64,000 nucleotides of DNA from positions 124,001-188,000 of the forward strand of contig NZ_BMQM01000004.1 of the NCBI RefSeq assembly GCF_014648115.1, read 5' to 3'. How positions within the stretch are numbered: position 1 is the first letter of the stretch; every line of letters begins with the position of its first letter. The notes beneath the pieces were generated by a model. The model ran no database searches. It was not told where the DNA came from and saw only the letters and a program-made list of their open reading frames with translations. The stretch is from Deinococcus seoulensis. Its GTDB lineage: Bacteria > Deinococcota > Deinococci > Deinococcales > Deinococcaceae. Below, in pieces: positions 18,594 through 30,901 of the stretch. Both the position numbers and the translations under genes were made by a program.

Positions 18594-18659
18594 TGACACA
18601 TTGTCACTTGACAGGGTGTCGGTAATCCCTCATGCTGTGACCCATCTGACAGAGTGTCA
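18594..18659. promoter_or_regulatory. Three TetR-type operators in the tetR/yhgE divergent promoter
   Basis: Pseudo-palindromes TGACA-N3-TGTCA occur at 18594-18606 (CAT centre), 18609-18621 (GGG centre, last base G) and 18647-18659 (GAG centre). The first overlaps the tetR -35. The second starts inside TTGACA at 18608-18613, the -35 of the rightward promoter, with CATGCT at 18631-18636 as its -10 after 17 bases. The third lies just downstream of the rightward transcription start. This places both promoters under one repressor. Confidence 0.8.
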
Positions 18660-18686
18660 CGAGCCCTGTCGACTTCCGAGGCGACC

Positions 18687-21446
18687 ATGAACGACGGACC
18701 ACCCAACGACACGCAGCCCAACCCGGACCTCACGCCCGACCGTCCCAACCTGCAGCAATCCTACCAGCGCCTGACCCCCGCCGAACGCAGCCTGTGGCGC
18801 TACCCGATCATGTGGGCCGCCGCCGCCGCCTTCCTGTTCGTGCCGATGGTCTACGCCGGCGTGTACCTCATGAGCGTCTGGGACCCCAGCGGCAACCTCC
18901 CGGACCTGCCGGCCGCCCTGGTCAACCTGGACACCGGCACCGTTTCACGCGGCAAGAACGTCAACGCCGGACACGACCTCGTCGTGGAACTCCAGAAAGA
19001 CCCCCCCGTGAACTTCACGCGCTACGCCACCCAGGCCGCCGCCGAACAGGCCGTGCGCCGGGGCGAGGTCTACTTCGCCCTGACCATCCCCGCCGACTTC
19101 AGCCGCAAGGCCGTCAGCGGCGACAGCAGCCAGCACGGCCTGCTCCAGCTGTACCGCGCGCCCGGCCTGAACTACTACGCCAGCACCGTCGCCGACCGCG
19201 TCAGTAGCGCCATCGCCGAGGACCTGAACGCCACGCTCGGCCAGAACCGCTGGGAAGTCGTGCAGACCAGCCTCAAGGACGTGCAGCAGGGCTTTTCTGA
19301 CATTCACGACGCCACCGTGAAACTCGCGGACGGCGCGCAGGCACTGCTGGACGGCACCGAGAAACTCCAGGGCGGCGCAGACAAACTCGCAGGCGGCGCG
19401 GAAACCCTCGCCGACGGCGCGGGCAAACTCGCTGACGGCGCGAGCAGCCTCAGCGGCGGCGTCAGCAGCCTCGCAGGCGGCGTCACCAGACTGTCCGGCG
19501 GCCTGAAACAACTCGAGGCAGCCGCGCCCGGCGAGAAACAACTCGCGCCCCTGCGCAAGGGCAGCGCCACACTCGCCAGCAGCGCCGACCAGCTGTCCGG
19601 CGGCCTGAACAAACTCGCGGACGGCAGCGACCAGCTGGCCGCCGGAGCGAAGAAACTCGGCGGCGGCGCTGCGCAGGTGAACACCGGCACCACGCAACTC
19701 GCCACGCAACTCCCGGCCCTCGCCAGCGGCCTGGGCGACCTGAACACCGGCGCCGGGCAACTCGCCGCCGGAGCCGCCAAACTGAACACCGGCGTCACCG
19801 ACGGCCTGAAACCCGCCGCCGACGGCGCCACGCAACTCAGCAAGGGCGCCGCCAGCCTGAACGCCGGCCTCGGCAAGGCCCAGACCGGCGCGAAACAGGC
19901 CGCCGACGGCGCCACGCAACTCGCCGCCGGACTGACCCGCCTGGACAGCGGCCTGGGCACGCTGCAAAAGGGAGCGCAGAGCCTCGCAAGTGGCAGCAAC
20001 ACCCTCGCCACCAGCCTGAAAGGCACACCCGCCGCCACCGGCGCGCAGAGCGTGCAGACCGGCGCAGCCCAGCTGAACACCGGACTGCAACAATCCCAGG
20101 CGGCCGCCAGCGCCGCCAGCCGGGGCGCGCAGAGCCTCGCCACGCAACTCCCGGCCCTGAGCAGCGGCCTGACCGACCTGAAAACCGGCGCCGCCCAGCT
20201 GCAGACCGGCGCCGACAAACTCAGCGCGGGCCTCAGCAGCGGCCTCAAACCCCTCCAGGCCGGAGCGGCCGACCTGCAAAGCGGCGCGAACCGACTCGCC
20301 AGCGGCGCCGCCAGCGCCCAGACCGGCGCGCAGAAAGCCGCCGCCGGAGCGAAAGAACTCGCCGCCGGAACCGCCCAGGTGCAGACCGGCGCCGAGCAAC
20401 TGAACACCGGCGCCGCCACCCTGGCCACCAACACCCGCAAGGCCGCCACCGGCGCCGCACAACTGGCCGCCGGCGCCCGCGACCTGCAAGGCGGCGTGAC
20501 CACCCTCACCGACGGGAACATCAGGATCAAGAAAGCCCTCGGCGACATCACCGCCCAACTGCCCGCCCAGAAAGACCTGAACACCCTGAACACCGGCGGG
20601 AAATCCCTGGCCATCAACAGCGCCAGACTCGCCACCGGAGCCGACACGCTCGCCAGCGGCGCCACCGACCTGAGGGGCGGCACCGACGACCTGCGCAGCG
20701 GCGCCCTGAAACTCCGCAACGGCCTGACCGAACTGCGCGACAAGGTCCCCACCGACACCGAAGAACTCGGCGGCGACCCCGACGGCCTCGCCCAGAGCGT
20801 CATCGTGCAGACCCGCGCCACCGCCGACGTTCCCAACAACGGCAACGCCTTCGCCCCGTACTTCATTGCCCTGGCCCTCTGGGTCGGCGCGACCCTGACC
20901 ACCTTCATCTTCCCGTTCCTGCTGATCCCGGAAAGTGGACGCACCGCCCGCCAGAGTGCGCGCGTCCTGCGTAAACTCACGCACCCGCTGATCATCGTGA
21001 TCGGACAGGCCCTGATCGTCGTGACCGGCGTTCACCTGATGAACGTGTCCTTCCTGAACCCCGCGCAGGTCGTCCTGACCGCCGTGGCAGGCAGCGTCAC
21101 CTTCATGATCGTGATCCTCGCCCTGAACCTGCTGTTCGGCCCGGCCGGGCGCGTCCTGGCCCTGATCCTGCTGATCGTGCAACTCGCAGCCAGCGGCGGC
21201 AGTTACCCCATCGAACTGTCCAGCCCGTTCTTCCGGCTGATCCACACCGTCATTCCCGTCACCGACGTCATCAACGCCCTGCGCAGCGCCATGTTCGGCG
21301 CGTACGAAGGTCAGTACTGGACCTTCATGGGCCGCATGGGCGTGGTCGCCGCCGTCGCCCTGGTCGTCGCGCTGCTCAGCCGCCGCCGCTGGGTGTACGC
21401 CCCGGACAGCAACTTCCGCTCGCCCATCATCACCGACGTGGGCTGA
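18687..21446 (+). CDS. YhgE/Pip-type membrane protein with very long LxxG repeats
   Basis: The 919-residue protein belongs to the ABC-2-like YhgE/Pip family. One helix near residues 35-55 (WAAAAAFLFVPMVYAGVYLMS) is followed by an extracytoplasmic part. It includes about 480 residues (roughly 210-690) of repeated 'LxxGAxxLxxG' units, then about five helices at the C-terminus (from FAPYFIALALWVGATLTTFIF). Family members include the lactococcal phage-infection protein and mycobacterial-type ESX-linked or export proteins; the substrate is unknown. The repeats should form long coiled-coil or beta-helical rods. A GAGG site precedes ATG 18687. Divergent from and probably repressed by the TetR gene. 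Confidence 0.88.
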   Translation: MNDGPPNDTQPNPDLTPDRPNLQQSYQRLTPAERSLWRYPIMWAAAAAFLFVPMVYAGVYLMSVWDPSGNLPDLPAALVNLDTGTVSRGKNVNAGHDLVVELQKDPPVNFTRYATQAAAEQAVRRGEVYFALTIPADFSRKAVSGDSSQHGLLQLYRAPGLNYYASTVADRVSSAIAEDLNATLGQNRWEVVQTSLKDVQQGFSDIHDATVKLADGAQALLDGTEKLQGGADKLAGGAETLADGAGKLADGASSLSGGVSSLAGGVTRLSGGLKQLEAAAPGEKQLAPLRKGSATLASSADQLSGGLNKLADGSDQLAAGAKKLGGGAAQVNTGTTQLATQLPALASGLGDLNTGAGQLAAGAAKLNTGVTDGLKPAADGATQLSKGAASLNAGLGKAQTGAKQAADGATQLAAGLTRLDSGLGTLQKGAQSLASGSNTLATSLKGTPAATGAQSVQTGAAQLNTGLQQSQAAASAASRGAQSLATQLPALSSGLTDLKTGAAQLQTGADKLSAGLSSGLKPLQAGAADLQSGANRLASGAASAQTGAQKAAAGAKELAAGTAQVQTGAEQLNTGAATLATNTRKAATGAAQLAAGARDLQGGVTTLTDGNIRIKKALGDITAQLPAQKDLNTLNTGGKSLAINSARLATGADTLASGATDLRGGTDDLRSGALKLRNGLTELRDKVPTDTEELGGDPDGLAQSVIVQTRATADVPNNGNAFAPYFIALALWVGATLTTFIFPFLLIPESGRTARQSARVLRKLTHPLIIVIGQALIVVTGVHLMNVSFLNPAQVVLTAVAGSVTFMIVILALNLLFGPAGRVLALILLIVQLAASGGSYPIELSSPFFRLIHTVIPVTDVINALRSAMFGAYEGQYWTFMGRMGVVAAVALVVALLSRRRWVYAPDSNFRSPIITDVG

Positions 21447-21509
21447 AGCCTGCCCGCACCCACCGCCGCGCCACGCCCACCACCGGGCCCCGGGCGCGGC
21501 GCACCCGTT

Positions 21510-21862
21510 TCAGCGTGGCGGCCGCCCACTCTCAAGGGCCGCCCGGTACGACTCCACCGACTCGCCGGGGCAGGACAATGGATGCAGCTGCACCAGCTGC
21601 CGCCACGATTCGACCCGCTGGTCGTCCAGCAGCACCTGCGGCTTGGGCAGGAACGCCATGAACACGCCATCCAGCCCCACCTCGCGCGCACTGTCCCGCG
21701 CGTACGCGGCCCCACCGGAACTCCAGCAGTACAGCTCCGCGCCCTGCGCCGCCAGCTCCCGCACATGCGCGATTGCGCCGGGGATCGGCACCCGCGACCG
21801 CCCCACGTTCCGCACCAGCGTCTCGTCCACATCCACATATACGATCAGTGGGGGAGGGGTCA

Positions 21863-21863
<1 letters not shown>
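21510..21863 (-). CDS. HAD-like phosphatase-fold protein, small
   Basis: The 117-residue protein begins LIVYVDVDETLVRNVG, the HAD motif I (DxDxT), and has YCWSSGGAAYARDSAREVGL (motif II-like Ser and the following helix) and FLPKPQVLLDDQ (Lys and acidic motifs III/IV-like). It lacks an obvious cap. It probably hydrolyses a phosphate ester, with substrate unknown. Its ATG overlaps the recG stop by one base (TGATG), so it is translationally coupled to the helicase. Confidence 0.75.
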
Positions 21864-24205
<2,342 letters not shown>

Positions 24206-24254
24206 GCCCGCACAGGCTAGCAGAGGGCGCGCGGCACTGTCCGTGAGGGGGGCG

Positions 24255-25664
<1,410 letters not shown>

Positions 25665-25741
25665 CCGCGCAGGGTACTCCCGGCGCGGTCATGAAGATTG
25701 CGCGACTGGATTCATGGACTCTGAATCGTTACAGTCGGCGC

Positions 25742-26737
25742 ATGACCACCCATTCAACCGGACTGCACCAGCGTCCCCTGGGCCGCAGCGACCTGAGCGT
25801 CAGCGAGATCGGCTACGGCGCCTGGGGCATCGGCGCCGACATGTGGAAGGGCGCGCAGGACGACGAGAGCCTCACCGCCCTGCGCCGCTACGTCGCCCTT
25901 GGCGGCAACTTCATAGATACGGCCATGGGTTACGGTGACGGCCACAGCGAACGCCTCGTCGGACAGGTCGCCCGCGAACACCCGGGCACCCTCGTCGCCA
26001 CCAAGATCAGCCCCCTGAACGGCCAGTGGCCCGCCGCGCCCGCCACCACCGCCGACCAGGCCTACCCCGGCGAGTACGTGATCCGCATGACCGAGGACAG
26101 CCTCGCCCGCCTGGGCCTGGACACCATCGACGTGCAGCAACTCCACGTCTGGAACGACTCCTGGCTGGGCCAGGGCGACTGGCAGGACGCCGTGGCGCAA
26201 CTGAAACGTGACGGGAAGGTCCGCGCCTTCGGCATCAGCGTCAACGACCACCAGCCGCACAACGCCGTGGCCGCCGTCGAGGCCGGAGCGGTGGACAGCG
26301 TGCAGGTCATCTACAACGTGTTCGACCAGTCCCCCCAGGACCGCCTGCTCGACGCCTGCCACGCCCACGGCGTCGGCGTGATCGTCCGCGTCGCACTCGA
26401 CGAGGGCAGCCTGACAGGCACCCTCACCGCAGACACCACCTTCCCCGAAGGCGACTGGCGCAACGGGTACTTCGGCGGGAACCGCCTGACCGAACTGCAA
26501 CCCCGCCTGCGCGCCATCGAACAGGACCTCGGCATCCGCACCGACGGGCTGGCCGAGACCAGCCTGCGCTTCGTCCTGAGCCACCCCGCCGTCTCTACCG
26601 TGATCGTCGGGATGCGCTCGGTGCGCAACGTGGAACGCAACGCCGCCCTCGCGGATGGTCAGGGCCTCCCGGCCGAACAGGTACGCAAACTTCACGCGCA
26701 CCGCTGGGACCGCAACTGGTACCGACCCGCCGAGTAA
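25742..26737 (+). CDS. Aldo/keto reductase
   Basis: The 331-residue TIM-barrel protein has [33 protein letters not shown] (catalytic Asp and Tyr), VATKISP (catalytic Lys), VQQLHVWND (His) and SVNDHQP/FDQSP cofactor elements, ending in [21 protein letters not shown]. It reduces carbonyl compounds with NADPH; the physiological substrate is unknown. TACAGT six bases before the ATG (25730-25735) indicates a leaderless transcript. An upstream frame extension to 25637 is not protein-like. Confidence 0.9.
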   Translation: MTTHSTGLHQRPLGRSDLSVSEIGYGAWGIGADMWKGAQDDESLTALRRYVALGGNFIDTAMGYGDGHSERLVGQVAREHPGTLVATKISPLNGQWPAAPATTADQAYPGEYVIRMTEDSLARLGLDTIDVQQLHVWNDSWLGQGDWQDAVAQLKRDGKVRAFGISVNDHQPHNAVAAVEAGAVDSVQVIYNVFDQSPQDRLLDACHAHGVGVIVRVALDEGSLTGTLTADTTFPEGDWRNGYFGGNRLTELQPRLRAIEQDLGIRTDGLAETSLRFVLSHPAVSTVIVGMRSVRNVERNAALADGQGLPAEQVRKLHAHRWDRNWYRPAE

Positions 26738-26794
26738 CGCCCAGCTTCAGAAACCCTGAGCGGGATAAACTCGCACGCGCGGTACGCTGCGCGC

Positions 26795-27529
26795 ATGAAA
26801 CGACTCGGTGACGTGATCGTCCTGGAACTCCCCGCCACCCTGATGGGCACGCCCAGCGTCATCCACCCGGTCGCGCTGGTCGGCCCGGACCACATCCTGA
26901 CCCTGGTGGACACCGGGCTGCCCGGCATGCTGGACGCCATCATCGGCGAACTGCGCGCCGCCGACTTCACGCTCGGGCAGGTGCGGCGCGTGATCGTCAC
27001 GCACCACGACCTCGACCACATCGGCAGCCTGGAAGCCGTCGTGCACGCCACCGGCGCGGAAGTCTGGGCACTGGAACCCGAGGTGCCGTACGTCACGGGC
27101 GAACGCCGCGCCCAGAAACTCCCCAGCCCCGAACAGGCGCAGGCGATGCTGGCCGACCCGGACCTGAACCCCACCATGCGCGCCATGCTGACCCGCGAAC
27201 CCACCCGCGTACCCGTCAGCCGCGCCCTGCGGGACGGCGACCTGCTGCCCGGCCACGTGCGCGTGATCGCCACGCCCGGCCACACCCCCGGCCACCTGAG
27301 CCTGCTCGTTCCCGGCGGGAACATCCTGATCAGCGGCGACGCACTGACCTCACAGGACGGCGCGCTGCACGGCCCCCTCTCCCGCGCCACGCCCGACCTG
27401 CCCGGCGCGCACGACTCCGTCCGCCGACTCGCGCAGGAAGACGTGCAGACCATCGTCACGTACCACGGCGGCGTGGTCAGCGACGACGCCGGAGGGCAAC
27501 TGCGCGCCCTGGCCGCCAGCCTGACATGA
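26795..27529 (+). CDS. Metallo-beta-lactamase-fold hydrolase
   Basis: The 244-residue protein has THHDLDHIGSLEA (HxHxDH-type zinc motif, here HHDLDH), TPGHTPGHLSLLV, ISGDAL and a final His region (TYHGG). This is the glyoxalase-II-like MBL set. The substrate is unknown. TACGCT six bases before the ATG gives a leaderless start. Its stop overlaps the next gene's ATG by four bases (ATGA). Confidence 0.87.
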   Translation: MKRLGDVIVLELPATLMGTPSVIHPVALVGPDHILTLVDTGLPGMLDAIIGELRAADFTLGQVRRVIVTHHDLDHIGSLEAVVHATGAEVWALEPEVPYVTGERRAQKLPSPEQAQAMLADPDLNPTMRAMLTREPTRVPVSRALRDGDLLPGHVRVIATPGHTPGHLSLLVPGGNILISGDALTSQDGALHGPLSRATPDLPGAHDSVRRLAQEDVQTIVTYHGGVVSDDAGGQLRALAASLT

Positions 27530-28362
27530 CCGGGATGAGCGTGACGCAAGCGGCCCGGCTGGTCACCGCGCCCCAGCAGCCCGACCTGACGCAGCGGGAC
27601 GCCACCTCCCGGTTCGCGCCCGAACGGGACACCCGGCGCGCCCTGTGGCAGGCGCATAGCCGCGCCTCCCGCCCCGACCTGCTCCCCTGGGACCTGGGCC
27701 TCGACTGGTCCGTCCTGGCGGCAGAGTGGGCCGGGGTGCTGGGGGAGACGCTGTGCGCGCAGCACCTCACGCGCGTGGACCTGCGCTTCACGGTCGCGCC
27801 CACGCGCCTACAGGCCCTTCACCTGATGGAACTCATGGGCCTGTGCGTTGCGCCATACGCCCTCACGGACGACATTCCTCCCGACTGGTGGGAGGTCGTC
27901 GTGTACCTCAGCGAGTTCGGCGGGCACGTCGGGCAGGACAAGGTTCGCCTTCCGGCCGCGCAGGCCCGCGCGGAGCACCCCGGCCGCCTCTGCACCCGCT
28001 ACCTGCCTCCGGACCCGCTGCCCGACGCACCCACCGGCGTGACGGGCGTATCCGACCGTGACCTCGTGGCTGGGGATCACGTCCTGCACCTGCGGCTTCT
28101 CAGTCGCGACTGGCGCAGCAACGTAGCCGTGACGGACGCCCGCTGGAGCGACACCACGCCCCGCCCCGCCACCGGCCCCTACGGGCAGTCGCACGACGCA
28201 CTGCTCGGGCCGCTGTTCGCCATCGATTTCGTCACGAGCGGCGGCGTGCGCTGGGCCGTGGATTTCAACACCAGTCCCGGCGCGACCGGCGCTCCCGTTC
28301 ACCAGTTGCCGGGCGGCACCATCATGGGCGCCGTGCAGCACTGGCGCGGCTGGAACGGCTGA
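27526..28362 (+). CDS. Unrecognised protein, possible ATP-grasp-like C-terminus
   Basis: I do not recognise this 278-residue protein. It is co-translated with the MBL gene. The C-terminal FAIDFVTSGGVRWAVDFNTSPGATG resembles the metal-binding end of ATP-grasp domains (a 'D-x-N-x-xPG' pattern), and HLMELMGLCVAPYALTDDIPPDWWEVVVYLSEFGGHVG is the most hydrophobic core. No signal peptide or membrane helix is seen. The ATP-grasp suggestion is weak because the nucleotide-binding half is not evident. Confidence 0.55.
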   Translation: MTGMSVTQAARLVTAPQQPDLTQRDATSRFAPERDTRRALWQAHSRASRPDLLPWDLGLDWSVLAAEWAGVLGETLCAQHLTRVDLRFTVAPTRLQALHLMELMGLCVAPYALTDDIPPDWWEVVVYLSEFGGHVGQDKVRLPAAQARAEHPGRLCTRYLPPDPLPDAPTGVTGVSDRDLVAGDHVLHLRLLSRDWRSNVAVTDARWSDTTPRPATGPYGQSHDALLGPLFAIDFVTSGGVRWAVDFNTSPGATGAPVHQLPGGTIMGAVQHWRGWNG

Positions 28363-28845
28363 TTACCCCGTCCCGGCGGGCCGCCGCTGCATCAGCGCCG
28401 TGCGTTTGCACCTCGCCACGATCTCGCCCCGCTGGTTGATCGCGCGGTGCTCCACGGTCACGATGCCCGCGTCCGGGCGGCTGCGGCTCTCACGGACCTC
28501 CAGCACCTCGGATTCGGCGTGGATGGTGTCGCCGTGGAACACGGGTTTCGGGAACGTCACGTCCGTCAGGCCCAGGTTCGCCACCAGCGTGCCCAGCGTC
28601 AGCTCGTGCACGCTGAGGCCCACCAGCAGACTCAGGGTGAGCAGGCTGTTCACGAGTGGCCGCCCGAACTCGGTTCCGGCGGCGTGCTCGTGATCCAGGT
28701 GCAGCGGCTGCGGGTTCATGGTCATGGTCGTGAAGAACACGTTGTCGGCCTCCGTCACGGTGCGTGTCACGCGGTGCCGGATGAGGGTGCCGGGCGTCAG
28801 TTCCTCCAGGTAACGCCCCTGCGGGCGGTTCAGGTCTTCGTTCAT
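28363..28845 (-). CDS. MaoC-like (hot-dog fold) dehydratase
   Basis: The 160-residue protein has [45 protein letters not shown], matching the MaoC/mesaconyl-CoA-hydratase group with the catalytic Asp and His in TEAD...[52 protein letters not shown] is the family's second strand set. It hydrates an enoyl-CoA. GGAGG precedes the ATG at 28845. With the CoA-ester lyase upstream (gap 49 bases) it forms a likely operon, a pairing also seen for mesaconyl-CoA/beta-methylmalyl-CoA enzymes. Confidence 0.87.
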   Translation of the reverse strand: MNEDLNRPQGRYLEELTPGTLIRHRVTRTVTEADNVFFTTMTMNPQPLHLDHEHAAGTEFGRPLVNSLLTLSLLVGLSVHELTLGTLVANLGLTDVTFPKPVFHGDTIHAESEVLEVRESRSRPDAGIVTVEHRAINQRGEIVARCKRTALMQRRPAGTG

Positions 28846-28894
28846 GGGGTGCCTCCGGCGGTGAGTGGGTCGTGGTGTTTGCGCTGCCTGATCA

Positions 28895-29755
<861 letters not shown>

Positions 29756-29790
29756 GCGGGCCACCCGGCGCTGGGCCGCTTGCAGGAGAA

Positions 29791-29806
29791 CAAACGAACG
29801 TTCGTT
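29791..29806. promoter_or_regulatory. 14-bp palindromic operator before the CoA-lyase/MaoC operon
   Basis: AACGAACGTTCGTT at 29793-29806 is a perfect palindrome. The 14 bases from 29791 also fit CNAACGNNCGTTNG, which I recall as the binding consensus of the Thermus TetR-family repressor PaaR (phenylacetyl-CoA responsive). TATCCT at 29819-29824 (minus strand) is a possible -10 box, putting the palindrome at the transcription start. Confidence 0.65.
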
Positions 29807-29914
29807 GACATGCCCCGAGGATAGCGGCTCCGGTGCCTTGCGGGGTCTGTGCCCCGGGATGCGGTGCGTCACATCTGCTTGAACGGCCCTGCGGAATGCA
29901 GGAAATTTAACACC

Positions 29915-30550
29915 ATGATAACCAGAGTGATCATCCTGCTGGCAGCTCTGTACGGTCTGTGGACCTACGGAATCGACGGTATCCGCATCAGCCTCCAGGG
30001 CCAGACGCCACGCACGTACACCGCGCAGCAGGTCATCGACAGCGGCGTCGGCGGCGCCCGGTACGTCCGCATCACGGGATTCACGGACGGCACCTACGTC
30101 TACCAGACCCCGGACAAGGACAGCGACGACAAGACCCGCACCGTCAACCGCATCGAGTACGCCCTGCTGCCGGAACAGGAATTCAGCGCCAGCGTGAAAG
30201 CCGTCATGAGCGGCGAGCCGCACGTCACGCCCATTCACATCATGGCCAGCGACAGCCGCGTCAGCTCCGGCTGCCAGGCCGAGGAGAAAGAAGGCGGTGA
30301 CGGCTGCCTCACCCTGGGCGAACGCACCATCGAGGGCATCGTCCGCACCGGCCCGGAAGCCATGACCAGCGAGACACGCGACCTGTTCAACGAGGGCGGC
30401 GAGTACAGGGTCAGTGACGACGTGCTGTACATCACGGAAGGAGACCGCCCGGCCGCACTGTGGGTCCCGATCCTCGTGACCGTCGCCCTGACCCTCCTGA
30501 GCCTGCTGATGCTGCTCACGTTCGTGCCGACCGGACGCCGCGCCACCTGA
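29915..30550 (+). CDS. Uncharacterised membrane protein with two terminal helices
   Basis: The 211-residue protein has a helix at each end: [19 protein letters not shown] (2-20) and [23 protein letters not shown] (about 182-204). Between them is a 150-residue polar domain with [29 protein letters not shown] and a Cys pair ([15 protein letters not shown]) that could form a disulfide in an extracytoplasmic setting. I do not recognise a family. AGGAAA lies upstream of the ATG at 29915. A dispersed repeat starts on its stop codon. Confidence 0.65.
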   Translation: MITRVIILLAALYGLWTYGIDGIRISLQGQTPRTYTAQQVIDSGVGGARYVRITGFTDGTYVYQTPDKDSDDKTRTVNRIEYALLPEQEFSASVKAVMSGEPHVTPIHIMASDSRVSSGCQAEEKEGGDGCLTLGERTIEGIVRTGPEAMTSETRDLFNEGGEYRVSDDVLYITEGDRPAALWVPILVTVALTLLSLLMLLTFVPTGRRAT

Positions 30551-30688
30551 TCCGGACTCCGATTGAATGGGCTGCAAAGATCATTCAATCCGAGCGGATG
30601 CGAGTAGGAGAGAAAGCGGGCTGCCGGACGTGGAGTGAACAGATCGGTGGTGTTCCGATCTGTTCACGAAACAAACGGCAGTCCGTAT
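30550..30688. repeat. Long dispersed repeat copy (about 139 bases)
   Basis: Begins on the last base of the TGA (ATCCGGACTCCGATTGAATGG) and ends CGGCAGTCCGTAT. It contains the first palindrome, then a GCGGATGCGAGTAGGAG segment, a CTGCCGGACGTGGAGT box and a perfect inner palindrome GAACAGATCGG-TGGTGTT-CCGATCTGTTC, then ACGAAACAAACGG. This copy shows the full modular structure. Confidence 0.85.
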
Positions 30689-30744
30689 GACCCGGACTCC
30701 GACCGGCTGCGGGTGGCCCGCCCCCGCCTGCCTAGTTTCCGGCA

Positions 30745-30774
30745 TTGACCCGGCGCGGGCGCGGCGCGTACACT
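30745..30774 (+). promoter_or_regulatory. Promoter of the leader-peptide/aspS2 transcript
   Basis: TTGACC (30745-30750), an 18-base spacer and TACACT (30769-30774). The -10 box ends seven bases before the leader ATG at 30782, so the leader ORF would be translated from a leaderless 5' end. Confidence 0.75.
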
Positions 30775-30781
30775 TCCCGGC

Positions 30782-30823
30782 ATGAACGCGGCGAACAACA
30801 ACGTGAATGATGATCCCTGCTAG
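30782..30823 (+). CDS. Asn/Asp-rich leader peptide of aspS2
   Basis: ATG at 30782 opens a 13-codon ORF, MNAANNNVNDDPC, ending with TAG at 30821-30823. Five of 13 residues are Asn (three consecutive AAC codons at 30794-30802, plus codons 2 and 9) and two are Asp. It is leaderless, lies 78 bases before the aspS2 start, and is followed at once by a terminator-type hairpin. This is the layout of amino-acid biosynthetic attenuators (as in trp, his, ilv). Asn and Asp codons fit the product of the downstream gene, which makes Asp-tRNA for both Asp and Asn decoding. No experimental support is known to me. Confidence 0.75.
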   Translation: MNAANNNVNDDPC

Positions 30824-30879
30824 GGGACGTCACGCCGCATACCGCGCCCCCGACCCCACCACGGAGTCGGGGGCTTCTT
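30823..30879 (+). promoter_or_regulatory. Attenuator: terminator hairpin with competing antiterminator
   Basis: GCCCCCGAC (30846-30854) pairs perfectly with GTCGGGGGC (30866-30874), followed by TTCTT: a terminator ahead of aspS2. GGGGACG at 30823-30829, which includes the last base of the leader stop codon, can instead pair with CGCCCCC at 30845-30851 (one A-C mismatch), breaking the terminator's left arm. A ribosome at the stop codon would cover GGGG and allow termination. One stalled on the Asn codons would leave it free and favour readthrough. Confidence 0.65.
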
Positions 30880-30901
30880 CATGAACAAGGAGACGCACCG
30901 C

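Noticed and set aside
18945..21245. A 766-codon minus-strand frame opposite the YhgE-like gene
   Set aside because: It is the shadow of the LxxG repeats. The Gly/Ala/Gln-rich translation shows no family features, and there is no promoter or ribosome-binding site.
18687..21446. Prophage or phage-receptor locus suggested by the 'phage infection protein' family name
   Set aside because: The family name comes from a lactococcal host protein. There are no phage genes, integrases or att-like repeats around it, and the TetR arrangement is that of a host regulon.
29756..30577. Upstream extension of the CoA-ester lyase frame
   Set aside because: The frame remains open only because of high GC. It overlaps a membrane protein gene on the other strand and the palindromic operator, and the family N-terminus begins near RPRSLLF.
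30881..30901. ATG at 30881 as the aspS2 start
   Set aside because: It would place the AAGGAG at 30887 inside the coding region and add seven residues not expected for the family. ATG 30902 has that site at a suitable distance.
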